Of a DNA stretch of 64,000 nt, positions 41,990 through 50,709 are shown one piece after another. This stretch comes from CAXXOK01 sp963675925 (GTDB taxonomy: Bacteria > Bacillota > Clostridia > Christensenellales > Aristaeellaceae), in assembly GCA_963675925.2 (NCBI GenBank), contig CAXXIB010000003.1, positions 62,001 to 126,000 of the forward strand, read 5' to 3'. The notes beneath the pieces are model-generated. The model saw only the letters and a list, made by a program, of their open reading frames with translations, was not told the DNA's origin and ran no database searches. Numbering within the stretch: the first letter of the stretch is position 1; each line of letters starts with the position of its first letter. A program made the position numbers and the translations under genes.

Positions 41990-42997
41990 ATGGCTAAAAT
42001 GTATTATCAAGAGGATTGCAACCCCGCCGTACTCAATGGCAAGAAAATCGCGGTGATCGGCTATGGTAGCCAGGGTCACGCTCATGCACAGAATCTCCAC
42101 GATAGCGGTCACGATGTTGTTGTCGGCCTGTATGAAGGGTCTAAATCCGCGGCGAAAGCCAAGGCAGACGGCCTTACGGTCATGCTCACCGCCGATGCCG
42201 TGGCAGCTTCCGATGTAATTATGATTCTTGTCAACGACGAGAAACAGGCAGCCCTCTATGAAAAGGATATTGCGCCCAACCTGAAGGCCGGTAAAACGCT
42301 GGCGTTTGCCCACGGCTTTAACATTCACTTCGGGCAAATCGTTGTGCCGGAGGATGTATCCGTCATCATGATCGCACCTAAAGGCCCCGGCCACACCGTG
42401 CGCTCGCAGTTCCAGGAAGGCAAAGGCGTACCCTGCCTGATAGCCGTCCAGCAGGATGCAAGCGGCAATGCCAAGGAAGTTGCCCTGGCGTATGCGGCAG
42501 GCGTTGGCGGCGCGCGTGCAGGCATTTTGGAGACCACCTTCCGCGAAGAAACCGAAACCGATCTCTTCGGCGAGCAGGCTGTGCTTTGCGGCGGTGTCAC
42601 CGCGCTGATGAAAGCAGGCTTTGATACGCTGGTGGAAGCGGGCTATCAGCCCGAGAACGCATACTTTGAGTGCGTACACGAGATGAAACTCATCATCGAC
42701 CTGGTGATCCAGGGCGGCCTGAGCTATATGCGCTATTCCATCTCCGATACCGCTGAGTACGGCGACTATGTCACCGGGCAGCGCATCATCACCGATGAGA
42801 CCAAAAAAGAAATGAAAAAGGTGCTCGAAGAGATTCAAAACGGTACCTTTGCCCGCAACTGGATTTTGGAAAACCAGGTCAAGCGCCCCGGTTTCAATGC
42901 CATGCGCAAAGCGGCACAAACCTCTTTGGTTGAGAAAACCGGTGCGGAACTCCGTGCCAAGATGAGCTGGAAAAAGGAAAGCGGGGAAGAGAAATGA
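41990..42997 (+). CDS. ilvC: Ketol-acid reductoisomerase IlvC (class I)
   Basis: A 335-residue class I ketol-acid reductoisomerase. The Rossmann glycine motif is VIGYGSQGHAHAQNLHDSG. Downstream are the metal-binding helices with DLFGEQAVLCGG and ECVHEMKLIIDL. It converts acetolactate or acetohydroxybutyrate to the dihydroxy acids. The start is set at the ATG with GAGGAGG nine bases upstream; an in-frame ATG six codons earlier lies inside ilvN and lacks a ribosome site. It overlaps ilvD by four bases. Confidence 0.97.
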   Translation: MAKMYYQEDCNPAVLNGKKIAVIGYGSQGHAHAQNLHDSGHDVVVGLYEGSKSAAKAKADGLTVMLTADAVAASDVIMILVNDEKQAALYEKDIAPNLKAGKTLAFAHGFNIHFGQIVVPEDVSVIMIAPKGPGHTVRSQFQEGKGVPCLIAVQQDASGNAKEVALAYAAGVGGARAGILETTFREETETDLFGEQAVLCGGVTALMKAGFDTLVEAGYQPENAYFECVHEMKLIIDLVIQGGLSYMRYSISDTAEYGDYVTGQRIITDETKKEMKKVLEEIQNGTFARNWILENQVKRPGFNAMRKAAQTSLVEKTGAELRAKMSWKKESGEEK

Positions 42998-44652
42998 GCC
43001 ACTCTGACACCGTAAAGGTCGGCGCCGAACGCGCGCCGCACCGCGCGCTGCTCAAAGCCTGCGGCTATACGGACGACCAGATCAGCCGTCCGTTCATCGG
43101 CATCGTCAATTCGTTTAACGAGATTGTGCCGGGGCATGTGCACCTCAATCAAATTGCACGCGCCGTCAAGGACGGGGTACTCGCTGCCGGCGGCACACCG
43201 TTTGAGTTTAATACCATCGGCGTGTGCGACGGGATTGCTATGGGGCACGAGGGGATGCACTATTCGCTTTGCACCCGCGAGCTGATTGCCGATACCGTGG
43301 AAAGCATGGTGCGTGCCCACGCGTTTGACGCGCTGGTGTTCATCCCCAACTGCGATAAAGTAGTGCCCGGTATGCTGATGGCGGCTGCCAGACTGAACCT
43401 GCCCAGCATCTTTGTGTCCGGCGGGCCGATGCTATCACTTGGAGGCAAAGACCTGAACACGGCGTTCGAGGCAGTCGGTGCCTACATGGCCGGTAATATT
43501 GATGAGTGCGAACTGTGCGCCATTGAAAACGAGGTCTGCCCGACCTGCGGGTCGTGTTCCGGCATGTTCACCGCCAATTCCATGAACTGCTTAACGGAGG
43601 TTGTGGGCCTTGGCCTGCCCGGTAACGGCACCCTGCCCGCGCCGTATGCCGCGCGTATCCGCCTGGCCAAACAGGCCGGTATGCAGGTCATGAAGCTGTA
43701 TGAGCAAAACATCTGCGCGCGCGATATCTTAACGCCGCAAGCGCTGGAAAACGCTCTGACGGTCGATATGGCGCTTGGCTGTTCCACCAACACCATCTTG
43801 CACCTTCCGGCCATCGCCAAGGAAGCGGGATTGGCGTTTTCGCTGCAAACGGTGAACGAGGTCAGCGAGAAAACCCCCAACCTGTGCAAACTGGCCCCTG
43901 CTGGTAAGCATCATATGCAGGATCTGCACGAAGCCGGCGGCATCCCTGCTGTGATGGCAGAACTGAATAAGAATGATTTCATCAATACGGACTGCATCAC
44001 AGTCACTGGTAAAACGGTTGGCGAGAACATTGAAAAGGCCATGGTTTTGAACCAGACCGTTATCCGGCCGTTGTCCGACCCGTATTCAAGCTTCGGCGGA
44101 CTGGCGATTCTGTTTGGTAACATCTGCCCCAACGGTGCGGTGGTAAAACAGAGCGCTGTCGGCAAGGATATGCTGACCAGCGAATGCCGCGCCAGAGTGT
44201 TTGATGGCGAGGAAGCGGCGGTCAAGGCCATCTACGCCAAGGAAATTGTCCCGGGCGATGTGGTGGTAATCCGTTACGAAGGCCCCGCAGGCGGCCCCGG
44301 TATGCGTGAAATGCTTACGCCGACCTCCGCTATTGCCGGCATGCAGCTTGACCAGCAGGTCGCGCTGATTACCGACGGGCGCTTCTCCGGCGCCACGCGC
44401 GGCGCGGCCATCGGGCATATATCACCCGAAGCAGCGTCCGGCGGCACCATCGCGCTGGTGGAAGAGGGCGATCTCATCCAGATCGATATCCCCAATAAAT
44501 CCATGACCCTGAAAGTGTCGGACGAAGAGCTAAAACGCAGAAAAGAAAAGTTTGTTGCCCCCAAACGCAAAGAACTGACCGGATACCTGAAGCGCTATGC
44601 CGCACTGGTATCCTCCGCCGATCAAGGCGCAGTATGGAAGGATGGTATGTAA
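42994..44652 (+). CDS. ilvD: Dihydroxy-acid dehydratase IlvD
   Basis: A 552-residue Fe-S dehydratase of the IlvD/Edd family, which makes the 2-oxo acids of valine and isoleucine. Cluster-ligand cysteines are in FIPNCDKVVPGM and in CPTCGSCSGMFTANSMNCL; other family landmarks are PFIGIVNSFNEIVPGH near the N-terminus, EGPAGGPGMREML and DGRFSGATRGAAIGHISPEA towards the C-terminus. The start shares ATGA with the ilvC stop and the stop shares one base with the leuA start. Confidence 0.97.
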   Translation: MSHSDTVKVGAERAPHRALLKACGYTDDQISRPFIGIVNSFNEIVPGHVHLNQIARAVKDGVLAAGGTPFEFNTIGVCDGIAMGHEGMHYSLCTRELIADTVESMVRAHAFDALVFIPNCDKVVPGMLMAAARLNLPSIFVSGGPMLSLGGKDLNTAFEAVGAYMAGNIDECELCAIENEVCPTCGSCSGMFTANSMNCLTEVVGLGLPGNGTLPAPYAARIRLAKQAGMQVMKLYEQNICARDILTPQALENALTVDMALGCSTNTILHLPAIAKEAGLAFSLQTVNEVSEKTPNLCKLAPAGKHHMQDLHEAGGIPAVMAELNKNDFINTDCITVTGKTVGENIEKAMVLNQTVIRPLSDPYSSFGGLAILFGNICPNGAVVKQSAVGKDMLTSECRARVFDGEEAAVKAIYAKEIVPGDVVVIRYEGPAGGPGMREMLTPTSAIAGMQLDQQVALITDGRFSGATRGAAIGHISPEAASGGTIALVEEGDLIQIDIPNKSMTLKVSDEELKRRKEKFVAPKRKELTGYLKRYAALVSSADQGAVWKDGM

Positions 44653-46157
44653 TGCCAGATCCAGTAAAGTTTTTTGATACCACGCTTCGCGATGGCGAGC
44701 AGGCACCCGGCTGCAGTATGGACTTGTCCGAAAAGCTGGAAGTTGCCTATGCGCTGGAGCGTATGAAGGTGGATGTAATTGAAGCGGGTTTTGCCATTGC
44801 CTCCAAGGGCGATTTCGAGTCCGTGGAAGCGATCTCAAAAGCCATCAAGAACTGCACCATCGCAAGCTTATCCCGTGCCACGAAAAAGGATATCGACGCG
44901 GCCTGGCAAGCGGTGCGGCAAGCAAAATCGCCGCTGATTCACACCTTCCTTGCGACCTCGCCAACCCATATGCAGTATAAGCTGCGCATGTCGGAGGACG
45001 ATGTACTCGCCACGATTAAAGAGATGGTCTCTTACGCGCGCAACCTCTGCCCGCAGGTGGAGTTTTCCGCTGAGGACGCCCTGCGCTCCGAACCGGCGTT
45101 CCTCGCCAAAGCGGTGGATGCTGCCATTCGAGCAGGCGCGACGGTGGTCAATATTCCCGATACCGTCGGCTATGCTACGCCCAGCGAGATGGCCTCGATT
45201 ATCCACTACCTGAAACAAAACGTGGACCATGTTGACGATATTACGCTGTCTGTGCATTGCCATAACGATTTGGGTATGGCGGTGGCCAACTCTCTGGCGG
45301 CTGTCTCTGCCGGGGCACGGCAGATGGAATGCACCATCAACGGCATCGGCGAGCGGGCTGGTAACGCGGCACTGGAAGAGCTGGTTATGTCCATGCATAC
45401 ACGCCCGGATCTTTATACGCAGGAATGCAATATCGATACCAAGCGCATCGCACCGACCAGCCGCCTGGTGTACAGCATACTAGGCGTGAATGCGCCGATC
45501 AACAAAGCTATCGTCGGCCAGAATGCCTTTGCCCATGAAGCGGGCATCCACCAGCACGGCGTGATGGCCAACCGCACCACCTATGAAATTATGACACCGG
45601 AGTCCATCGGCCTGCGCCAAAACCAAATGGTGCTGGGCAAGCACTCCGGCCATCACGCGATTGAAGAACGGCTCAACACCCTTGGCTATTCGCTGTCCAA
45701 GGATGAGTTTACCAAGCTGTATGAGCAGTTCAAAGCGCTGTGCGACCGAAAAAAGCTGATTACCGATAAGGATTTGGAAGCGCTGGCGCTTCACCGGCAT
45801 ACGCAGTCCTCCATGCCCAACAACTACCAGTTGGAACGCTTTACGGTGAACTCCGGCAACTTCTCCACGTCCAACGCCGTGGTATCGGTCACCCATAACG
45901 GGGAGAGCAGCGAAGAAGTCGCCCTGGGCGATGGCCCGATCGACGCCGCCTTTAACGCTGTGGACAAGCTGATTACCGCTCCGGAGCACTCGCTGGAGGA
46001 CTATGCGATTCAGACCATATCCGAGGGCAACGATGCCCAGGGTGAAGCCATCGTGAAAATCCGCTGCGGCGATCAGGTGGTTACGGGACGCGGGCTTTCC
46101 ACCGATATACTGGAGGCCAGTATTCTCGCCTATATCAATGGCATGAACAAGCTGTAA
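44652..46157 (+). CDS. leuA: 2-isopropylmalate synthase LeuA
   Basis: A 501-residue LeuA. The TIM-barrel domain opens with FFDTTLRDGEQAPGCSMD and has the metal-binding HCHNDLGMAVANSLAA; GNAALEELVM and the HQHGVMANRTTYEIM segment follow. The C-terminal leucine-sensing domain (about residues 385-500; ALGDGPIDAAFNAVDKL) is complete, so feedback inhibition is expected. The ATG at 44652 shares its A with the ilvD stop and has a GAAGGA site upstream; an in-frame ATG six codons earlier is inside ilvD. A close paralogue, cimA, follows after 10 bases. Confidence 0.95.
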   Translation: MPDPVKFFDTTLRDGEQAPGCSMDLSEKLEVAYALERMKVDVIEAGFAIASKGDFESVEAISKAIKNCTIASLSRATKKDIDAAWQAVRQAKSPLIHTFLATSPTHMQYKLRMSEDDVLATIKEMVSYARNLCPQVEFSAEDALRSEPAFLAKAVDAAIRAGATVVNIPDTVGYATPSEMASIIHYLKQNVDHVDDITLSVHCHNDLGMAVANSLAAVSAGARQMECTINGIGERAGNAALEELVMSMHTRPDLYTQECNIDTKRIAPTSRLVYSILGVNAPINKAIVGQNAFAHEAGIHQHGVMANRTTYEIMTPESIGLRQNQMVLGKHSGHHAIEERLNTLGYSLSKDEFTKLYEQFKALCDRKKLITDKDLEALALHRHTQSSMPNNYQLERFTVNSGNFSTSNAVVSVTHNGESSEEVALGDGPIDAAFNAVDKLITAPEHSLEDYAIQTISEGNDAQGEAIVKIRCGDQVVTGRGLSTDILEASILAYINGMNKL

Positions 46158-46167
46158 GGGGGCCGCC

Positions 46168-47748
46168 ATGAAACGGATCGAAATCTTCGACAGCATGCTT
46201 CGTGATGGCGCGCAGGGGGAAGGCGTAGCCTTTTCCGTGGTCGATAAACTCAACATCGTAAAAACGCTGGATGCGTTCGGTGTCGATTATATCGAAGCGG
46301 GGAACCCCGGCTCCAATCCCAAAGATATTGAGTTTTTTGCGCAGGTTCACACCCTGAAGTTAAGGCATGCCAAGCTATGCGCCTTTGGGTCCACCTGCCG
46401 CAAAGGCAGCAGCCCGGAGGAGGACGCTAACGTCCAATCCCTGATGGATGCCAAGACCGACGTTGTGGTGATTTTCGGCAAGTCTTGGGACTTGCATGTG
46501 CTGCAGGTGCTGGGTACGACCCTGGAAGAGAACCTGCGACTGGTGAAAGACACCATAGCGTACTTTAAAGCCAAGGGCAAGGAAATGATATTTGACGCAG
46601 AGCACTTCTTTGACGGCTACAAGGAAAATGAACAGTTCGCCATGCAGGTGCTGGCCGCCGCCGATGAAGCCGGTGCCGACAGCCTGGTGCTGTGCGATAC
46701 CAATGGCGGCACAACGCCCCAGCGCATCGGCGAGGTTGTGAAAACTGTATGCGATGCCTTCCCCAAGCAACGGATCGGTATCCACTGCCATAACGATATC
46801 GGCTGCGCGGTGGCATCGAGTATGAGCGCGATAGCAAACGGCGCAGTGCAGGTGCAGGGCACGTTCATCGGCATCGGCGAACGCTGCGGCAACACCGATT
46901 TATCCACAATCATTGGCAACATTCGCCTGAAAATGGGCTTGGATTGTTCCGGTGATTTGGAAATGCTCAGGGATACGGCCGCAAAGCTTTCAGAGCTTTG
47001 CAACATGCGCCTGAGCCGTAACGAACCCTACGTTGGCGACAGTGCGTTTGCCCATAAAGGCGGCATGCATATCGACGGTGTATCGAAGGTAAGCCGTTCG
47101 TTTGAGCATGTTACGCCCGAGAGCGTTGGCAATGTACGCCGTTTTCTGATGAGCGAGGTATCCGGCCGCACCACAGTGCTTGCCAAAATTGCGGCACTAG
47201 CACCCAAGCTCAAAAAGAACTCGCCGGAAGTGACCCGGATTGTTGAAAAAACCAAGGAAATGGAACACGAAGGCTACCAGTTTGAAAGTGCGGACGCAAG
47301 CTTTGAACTGATGGCACTGAAGATTCTGGATTGCTTCCACCCGCATTTCAGCCTGGGTATGTACCGTACCAGCGGCGAGTTTCCGCATCCGGATGAAAAC
47401 CAGAGCGCGTCCGCCATGCTGTCGGTGCAGGTTGAAGACGTGCACGAGATGACCGCAGCCATGGGAAATGGCCCCGTGCACGCACTGGATACGGCATTGC
47501 GCAAAGCGCTCAGCGTGTTCTACCCGCAGCTCAACAACGTGCGCCTGGTAGATTACAAGGTGCGTGTGCTAACCGGGAAAGATGCCACGGCATCCCGTGT
47601 CCGCGTGCTGATTGAGAGCACGGACGGAGACATGGACTGGACAACCATCGGCGTAAATGCCGATATTATCGCCGCCAGCTGGGAAGCGTTGGCGGATTCA
47701 ATTGAGTATTATCTGCATCATAAGGAGGGGACTGCCAAATGTCTATGA
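46168..47748 (+). CDS. cimA: (R)-citramalate synthase CimA
   Basis: A 526-residue DRE-TIM enzyme of the CimA type rather than a second LeuA. It opens IEIFDSMLRDGAQGEGVAFS, with GNPGSNPKDIEFF, FDAEHFFDGYKEN, CDTNGGTTPQRI and HCHNDIGCAVASS; the SMLRDGAQ and FDAEHFFDG forms separate CimA from LeuA. It joins pyruvate and acetyl-CoA to citramalate, which LeuCD and LeuB can carry on to 2-oxobutyrate for isoleucine. A C-terminal LeuA-type regulatory domain is present. GGGGG lies before the ATG; it overlaps leuC by 10 bases. Confidence 0.94.
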   Translation: MKRIEIFDSMLRDGAQGEGVAFSVVDKLNIVKTLDAFGVDYIEAGNPGSNPKDIEFFAQVHTLKLRHAKLCAFGSTCRKGSSPEEDANVQSLMDAKTDVVVIFGKSWDLHVLQVLGTTLEENLRLVKDTIAYFKAKGKEMIFDAEHFFDGYKENEQFAMQVLAAADEAGADSLVLCDTNGGTTPQRIGEVVKTVCDAFPKQRIGIHCHNDIGCAVASSMSAIANGAVQVQGTFIGIGERCGNTDLSTIIGNIRLKMGLDCSGDLEMLRDTAAKLSELCNMRLSRNEPYVGDSAFAHKGGMHIDGVSKVSRSFEHVTPESVGNVRRFLMSEVSGRTTVLAKIAALAPKLKKNSPEVTRIVEKTKEMEHEGYQFESADASFELMALKILDCFHPHFSLGMYRTSGEFPHPDENQSASAMLSVQVEDVHEMTAAMGNGPVHALDTALRKALSVFYPQLNNVRLVDYKVRVLTGKDATASRVRVLIESTDGDMDWTTIGVNADIIAASWEALADSIEYYLHHKEGTAKCL

Positions 47749-49001
47749 CAATGACCCAGAAAGTTCTGGCCGCGCATTGCGGCAAGGATACCGTGCAAGC
47801 GGGGGATATGATTGTAGCCAACTGCGACCTGGTATTGGGTAACGATATCACCGCGCCGGTCGCGGTAAACGAGTTCAACAAATGCGGTTGCAACTGTGTG
47901 TTCGATGGCGAAAAGATTGCCCTGGTAATGGATCACTTCACCCCCAACAAAGATATTAAAGCTGCCGAACAGGTGAAAAAGGTTCGCGAATTTGCTGGCA
48001 GCATGAAGGTGAAAAACTTCTTTGACGTCGGCGAGGTCGGCGTAGAGCATGCGCTGCTGCCGGAACGCGGTATGGTAACCGCCGGTGATCTGGTCATCGG
48101 TGCGGACAGCCACACCTGCACCTACGGCGCACTGGGCGCATTTTCCACGGGCGTGGGTTCCACCGATATGGCCGCGGCCATGTCATCGGGCAAGGTATGG
48201 TTGCGCGTGCCGGAGGCTATCTCCGTGGTGCTCAAAGGCAAACCCAGCCCCGATGTGTCCGGTAAAGACGTGATCCTCCACCTGATCAAGATGATTGGTG
48301 TGGACGGTGCGCTGTACCAATCGCTGGAGTTTTCCGGCGAGGGCGTGAAGGAAATGACCATGGACGACCGCCTGTGCATCTGCAATATGGCGATTGAAGC
48401 TGGCGGCAAGAACGGCATCTTCCCGGTAGATGAGCAGACACTTACCTACTTAAAGGATCATGGCGCGAAAGCGCCCAAGGTCTTTGCTGCGGATGAAGAT
48501 GCGGTGTATGCCCGCACCATCGAGATGGATTTGTCCAAACTGACACCCATCGTCGCCTTCCCGCATTTGCCTGAAAACGGCAAAACCTTTGATGAGATCG
48601 GCGATGTGAAAATCGACCAGGTTGTGATCGGGTCCTGCACCAACGGTAGGCTGTCCGACCTGCAAGCTGCAGCCAAAGTGCTCAAAGGCCGCAAGGTCGC
48701 TCCCGGCGTGCGCGTGATTGTCATCCCCGCCACCCAGAAAATCTGGATGGACTCGATGCATGAAGGCCTGTTCGATATCTTCGTCAACGCGGGCTGCGCC
48801 GTATCCACACCCACCTGTGGGCCGTGTCTGGGCGGGCATATGGGGATACTTGCCAAGGGTGAGCGCTGCGTTGCCACCACCAACCGCAACTTTGTAGGCC
48901 GCATGGGCGATACCGAAAGCGAAGTCTACCTGTCCAGCGCGGCTGTTGCCGCGGCGTCCGCCGTGATGGGGAAACTCGCCACGCCGGATATGCTGGCGTA
49001 A
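47739..49001 (+). CDS. leuC: 3-isopropylmalate dehydratase large subunit LeuC
   Basis: A 420-residue aconitase-family large subunit of the HacA/LeuC type of clostridia and archaea. Cluster-binding cysteines are in VIGSCTNGRLSDL and TPTCGPCLGGHMG; GADSHTCTYGALGAFSTGVG is the family substrate-site segment. It works with LeuD on isopropylmalate and probably also on citramalate. AAGGAGGGG lies eight bases before the ATG at 47739, inside the end of cimA; a second ATG at 47745 is too far from that site. Confidence 0.95.
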   Translation: MSMTMTQKVLAAHCGKDTVQAGDMIVANCDLVLGNDITAPVAVNEFNKCGCNCVFDGEKIALVMDHFTPNKDIKAAEQVKKVREFAGSMKVKNFFDVGEVGVEHALLPERGMVTAGDLVIGADSHTCTYGALGAFSTGVGSTDMAAAMSSGKVWLRVPEAISVVLKGKPSPDVSGKDVILHLIKMIGVDGALYQSLEFSGEGVKEMTMDDRLCICNMAIEAGGKNGIFPVDEQTLTYLKDHGAKAPKVFAADEDAVYARTIEMDLSKLTPIVAFPHLPENGKTFDEIGDVKIDQVVIGSCTNGRLSDLQAAAKVLKGRKVAPGVRVIVIPATQKIWMDSMHEGLFDIFVNAGCAVSTPTCGPCLGGHMGILAKGERCVATTNRNFVGRMGDTESEVYLSSAAVAAASAVMGKLATPDMLA

Positions 49002-49015
49002 GGGAGGAAGAAGAT

Positions 49016-49501
49016 ATGAAACTCAACGGAAAAGCAATTTGCTACGGAGATAACATCGATACCGACGTCATCATCCCTGCCCGGTATCTGACAACCTCGG
49101 ACCCGGTAGAACTGGCCAAGCACTGCATGGAAGATATCGACAAAGAGTTCCTGTCGAAAATCGAGCTGGGCGACATCCTCGCCGCCGGATCGAACTTCGG
49201 CTGCGGTTCCTCGCGTGAGCATGCACCCATCGCTATCAAGGCGGCGGGGATCAGCTGCGTGGTTGCCAAAAGCTTTGCGCGTATCTTCTACCGCAATGCC
49301 ATCAACATCGGGCTACCCATCATCGTATGCGATGCAGACATCCACACAGGCGACAAGCTGAGCGTGGATCTGTCCGGCGGTGTGCTGAAGAATGAAACCA
49401 CGGGCGAAACGGCCGAGTTCCCGTCCTTCCTGCCGTTTTTGCAGGGCATCATCGAAGCGGGCGGTCTGATGCAGGCGATGAAGGAGGGCGTATTCGAATG
49501 A
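49016..49501 (+). CDS. leuD: 3-isopropylmalate dehydratase small subunit LeuD
   Basis: A 161-residue LeuD of the short type that pairs with HacA-type LeuC. It opens with AICYGDNIDTDVIIPARYL, and the substrate-binding loop GSNFGCGSSREHAP is present. GGGAGGAAG lies before the ATG. It overlaps leuB by four bases. Length is normal for the short LeuD class. Confidence 0.95.
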   Translation: MKLNGKAICYGDNIDTDVIIPARYLTTSDPVELAKHCMEDIDKEFLSKIELGDILAAGSNFGCGSSREHAPIAIKAAGISCVVAKSFARIFYRNAINIGLPIIVCDADIHTGDKLSVDLSGGVLKNETTGETAEFPSFLPFLQGIIEAGGLMQAMKEGVFE

Positions 49502-50571
49502 ATTACAATCTCGTCCTCATCCCCGGCGACGGCATCGGCCCGGAAATCACGGACAGCGCTGCCAAGGTGCTCAATGTCGTCGGCGAAAAGTTCGGCCACA
49601 GCTTTACCATGACTGAGATGGATGCCGGTGGCTGTGCGATTGATAAATGCGGCGAGCCCTTGCCCGCAGACACTCTGAAAGCCGCTTTGGAAAGCGACAG
49701 CGTTCTGCTGGGCGCGGTCGGCGGCGCGAAGTGGGAAACCCTGCCCGGCCACCTGCGCCCGGAGCGGGCGTTGCTTGGCCTGCGTAAGGAAATGGGCCTG
49801 TTTGCTAACCTGCGTCCGGTGAAATTACAGCAGGTGCTGGCGGCGGCTTCACCGCTGCGGCAGGATATTACCGCCCGCGGGGTTGATGTGCTGATCGTGC
49901 GTGAGCTGACCGGCGGCCTGTACTTTGGCGAACGCGGCAGGGGAGAGGGCGACATGGGCCCCTTCGCCTACGATACCGAAAAGTACGCTGTAGAAGAAAT
50001 CCACCGCATCGGCGTGGTGGCCTTTGAAGCCGCTAAAAAGCGCAGCAACAAGATTTGCAGCGTGGACAAGGCAAACGTGCTTGAATCCTCCCGCCTTTGG
50101 CGTGAGGTGATGCATGAACTGGCCAAGGAGTACCCGGAAGTCGAATATTCCGATATGCTCGTGGATAATGCCGCCATGCAGCTGATCAAGGACCCGTCGC
50201 AGTTTGATGTGATGGTGACCTCGAATCTGTTTGGGGATATTCTGTCGGATGAAGCCTCCCAGCTGACCGGTTCCATCGGCCTGCTGGCCTCGGCATCGCT
50301 GGGGAAAAGCACCTGCGGCATGTACGAGCCCATCCACGGCTCTGCACCGGATATCGCAGGCAAGGGCATTGCCAATCCCATTGCAACCATACTCTCGGCA
50401 GCAATGATGCTGCGGATGTCCTTTGACCTGGACAAGGAAGCCGATGCTGTGGAAGCCGCGATTGAGACGGTGCTTGGTCAGGGGTATCGCACCAGCGATA
50501 TCGTTGCCGGTAAGCCCGCTATCGGCACTAAAGAAATGACCGACAAAATCATCCAGGCGCTGCAGGCATAA
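49498..50571 (+). CDS. leuB: 3-isopropylmalate dehydrogenase LeuB
   Basis: A 357-residue NAD-dependent beta-decarboxylating dehydrogenase. It opens LVLIPGDGIGPEITDSAAKV; RELTGGLYFGERGRGEG is the LeuB form of the substrate loop, DMLVDNAAMQLIKDP and NLFGDILSDEASQL the catalytic and metal-binding parts, and YEPIHGSAPDIAGKGIANP the cofactor loop. It acts on isopropylmalate and, with cimA in the operon, probably on 3-methylmalate as well. It is the last gene of the ilv-leu operon. No convincing terminator with a T-run follows before the trpS promoter. Confidence 0.96.
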   Translation: MNYNLVLIPGDGIGPEITDSAAKVLNVVGEKFGHSFTMTEMDAGGCAIDKCGEPLPADTLKAALESDSVLLGAVGGAKWETLPGHLRPERALLGLRKEMGLFANLRPVKLQQVLAAASPLRQDITARGVDVLIVRELTGGLYFGERGRGEGDMGPFAYDTEKYAVEEIHRIGVVAFEAAKKRSNKICSVDKANVLESSRLWREVMHELAKEYPEVEYSDMLVDNAAMQLIKDPSQFDVMVTSNLFGDILSDEASQLTGSIGLLASASLGKSTCGMYEPIHGSAPDIAGKGIANPIATILSAAMMLRMSFDLDKEADAVEAAIETVLGQGYRTSDIVAGKPAIGTKEMTDKIIQALQA

Positions 50572-50599
50572 GCAGCTCGCAATTCTTTCGTGTAGGGGT

Positions 50600-50627
50600 T
50601 TTACATTTTCTCTATCAGTGTTACAAT
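50600..50627 (+). promoter_or_regulatory. Promoter of trpS
   Basis: TTTACA (50600-50605), 16 bases, TACAAT (50622-50627) preceded by TGT, an extended -10. Transcription would start near 50634, ten bases before the strong hairpin at 50644. Confidence 0.55.
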
Positions 50628-50643
50628 AGAATCATGAAAGATT

Positions 50644-50680
50644 AGAAACATGGGATGCTTAGTAAGCATCTCATGTTTCT
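50644..50680 (+). promoter_or_regulatory. 17-bp stem-loop in the trpS leader
   Basis: The arms 50644-50660 and 50664-50680 pair along all 17 positions with one G-U pair and a three-base loop AGT. There is no T-run after it, so it is not a normal terminator. It is far too small for a T-box, which would be the expected control element in front of an aminoacyl-tRNA synthetase gene. It may stabilise the 5' end, act at the DNA level, or end leuB transcripts. Confidence 0.6.
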
Positions 50681-50709
50681 GTATTGAATTGCGTTACGGA
50701 GGGTATACT

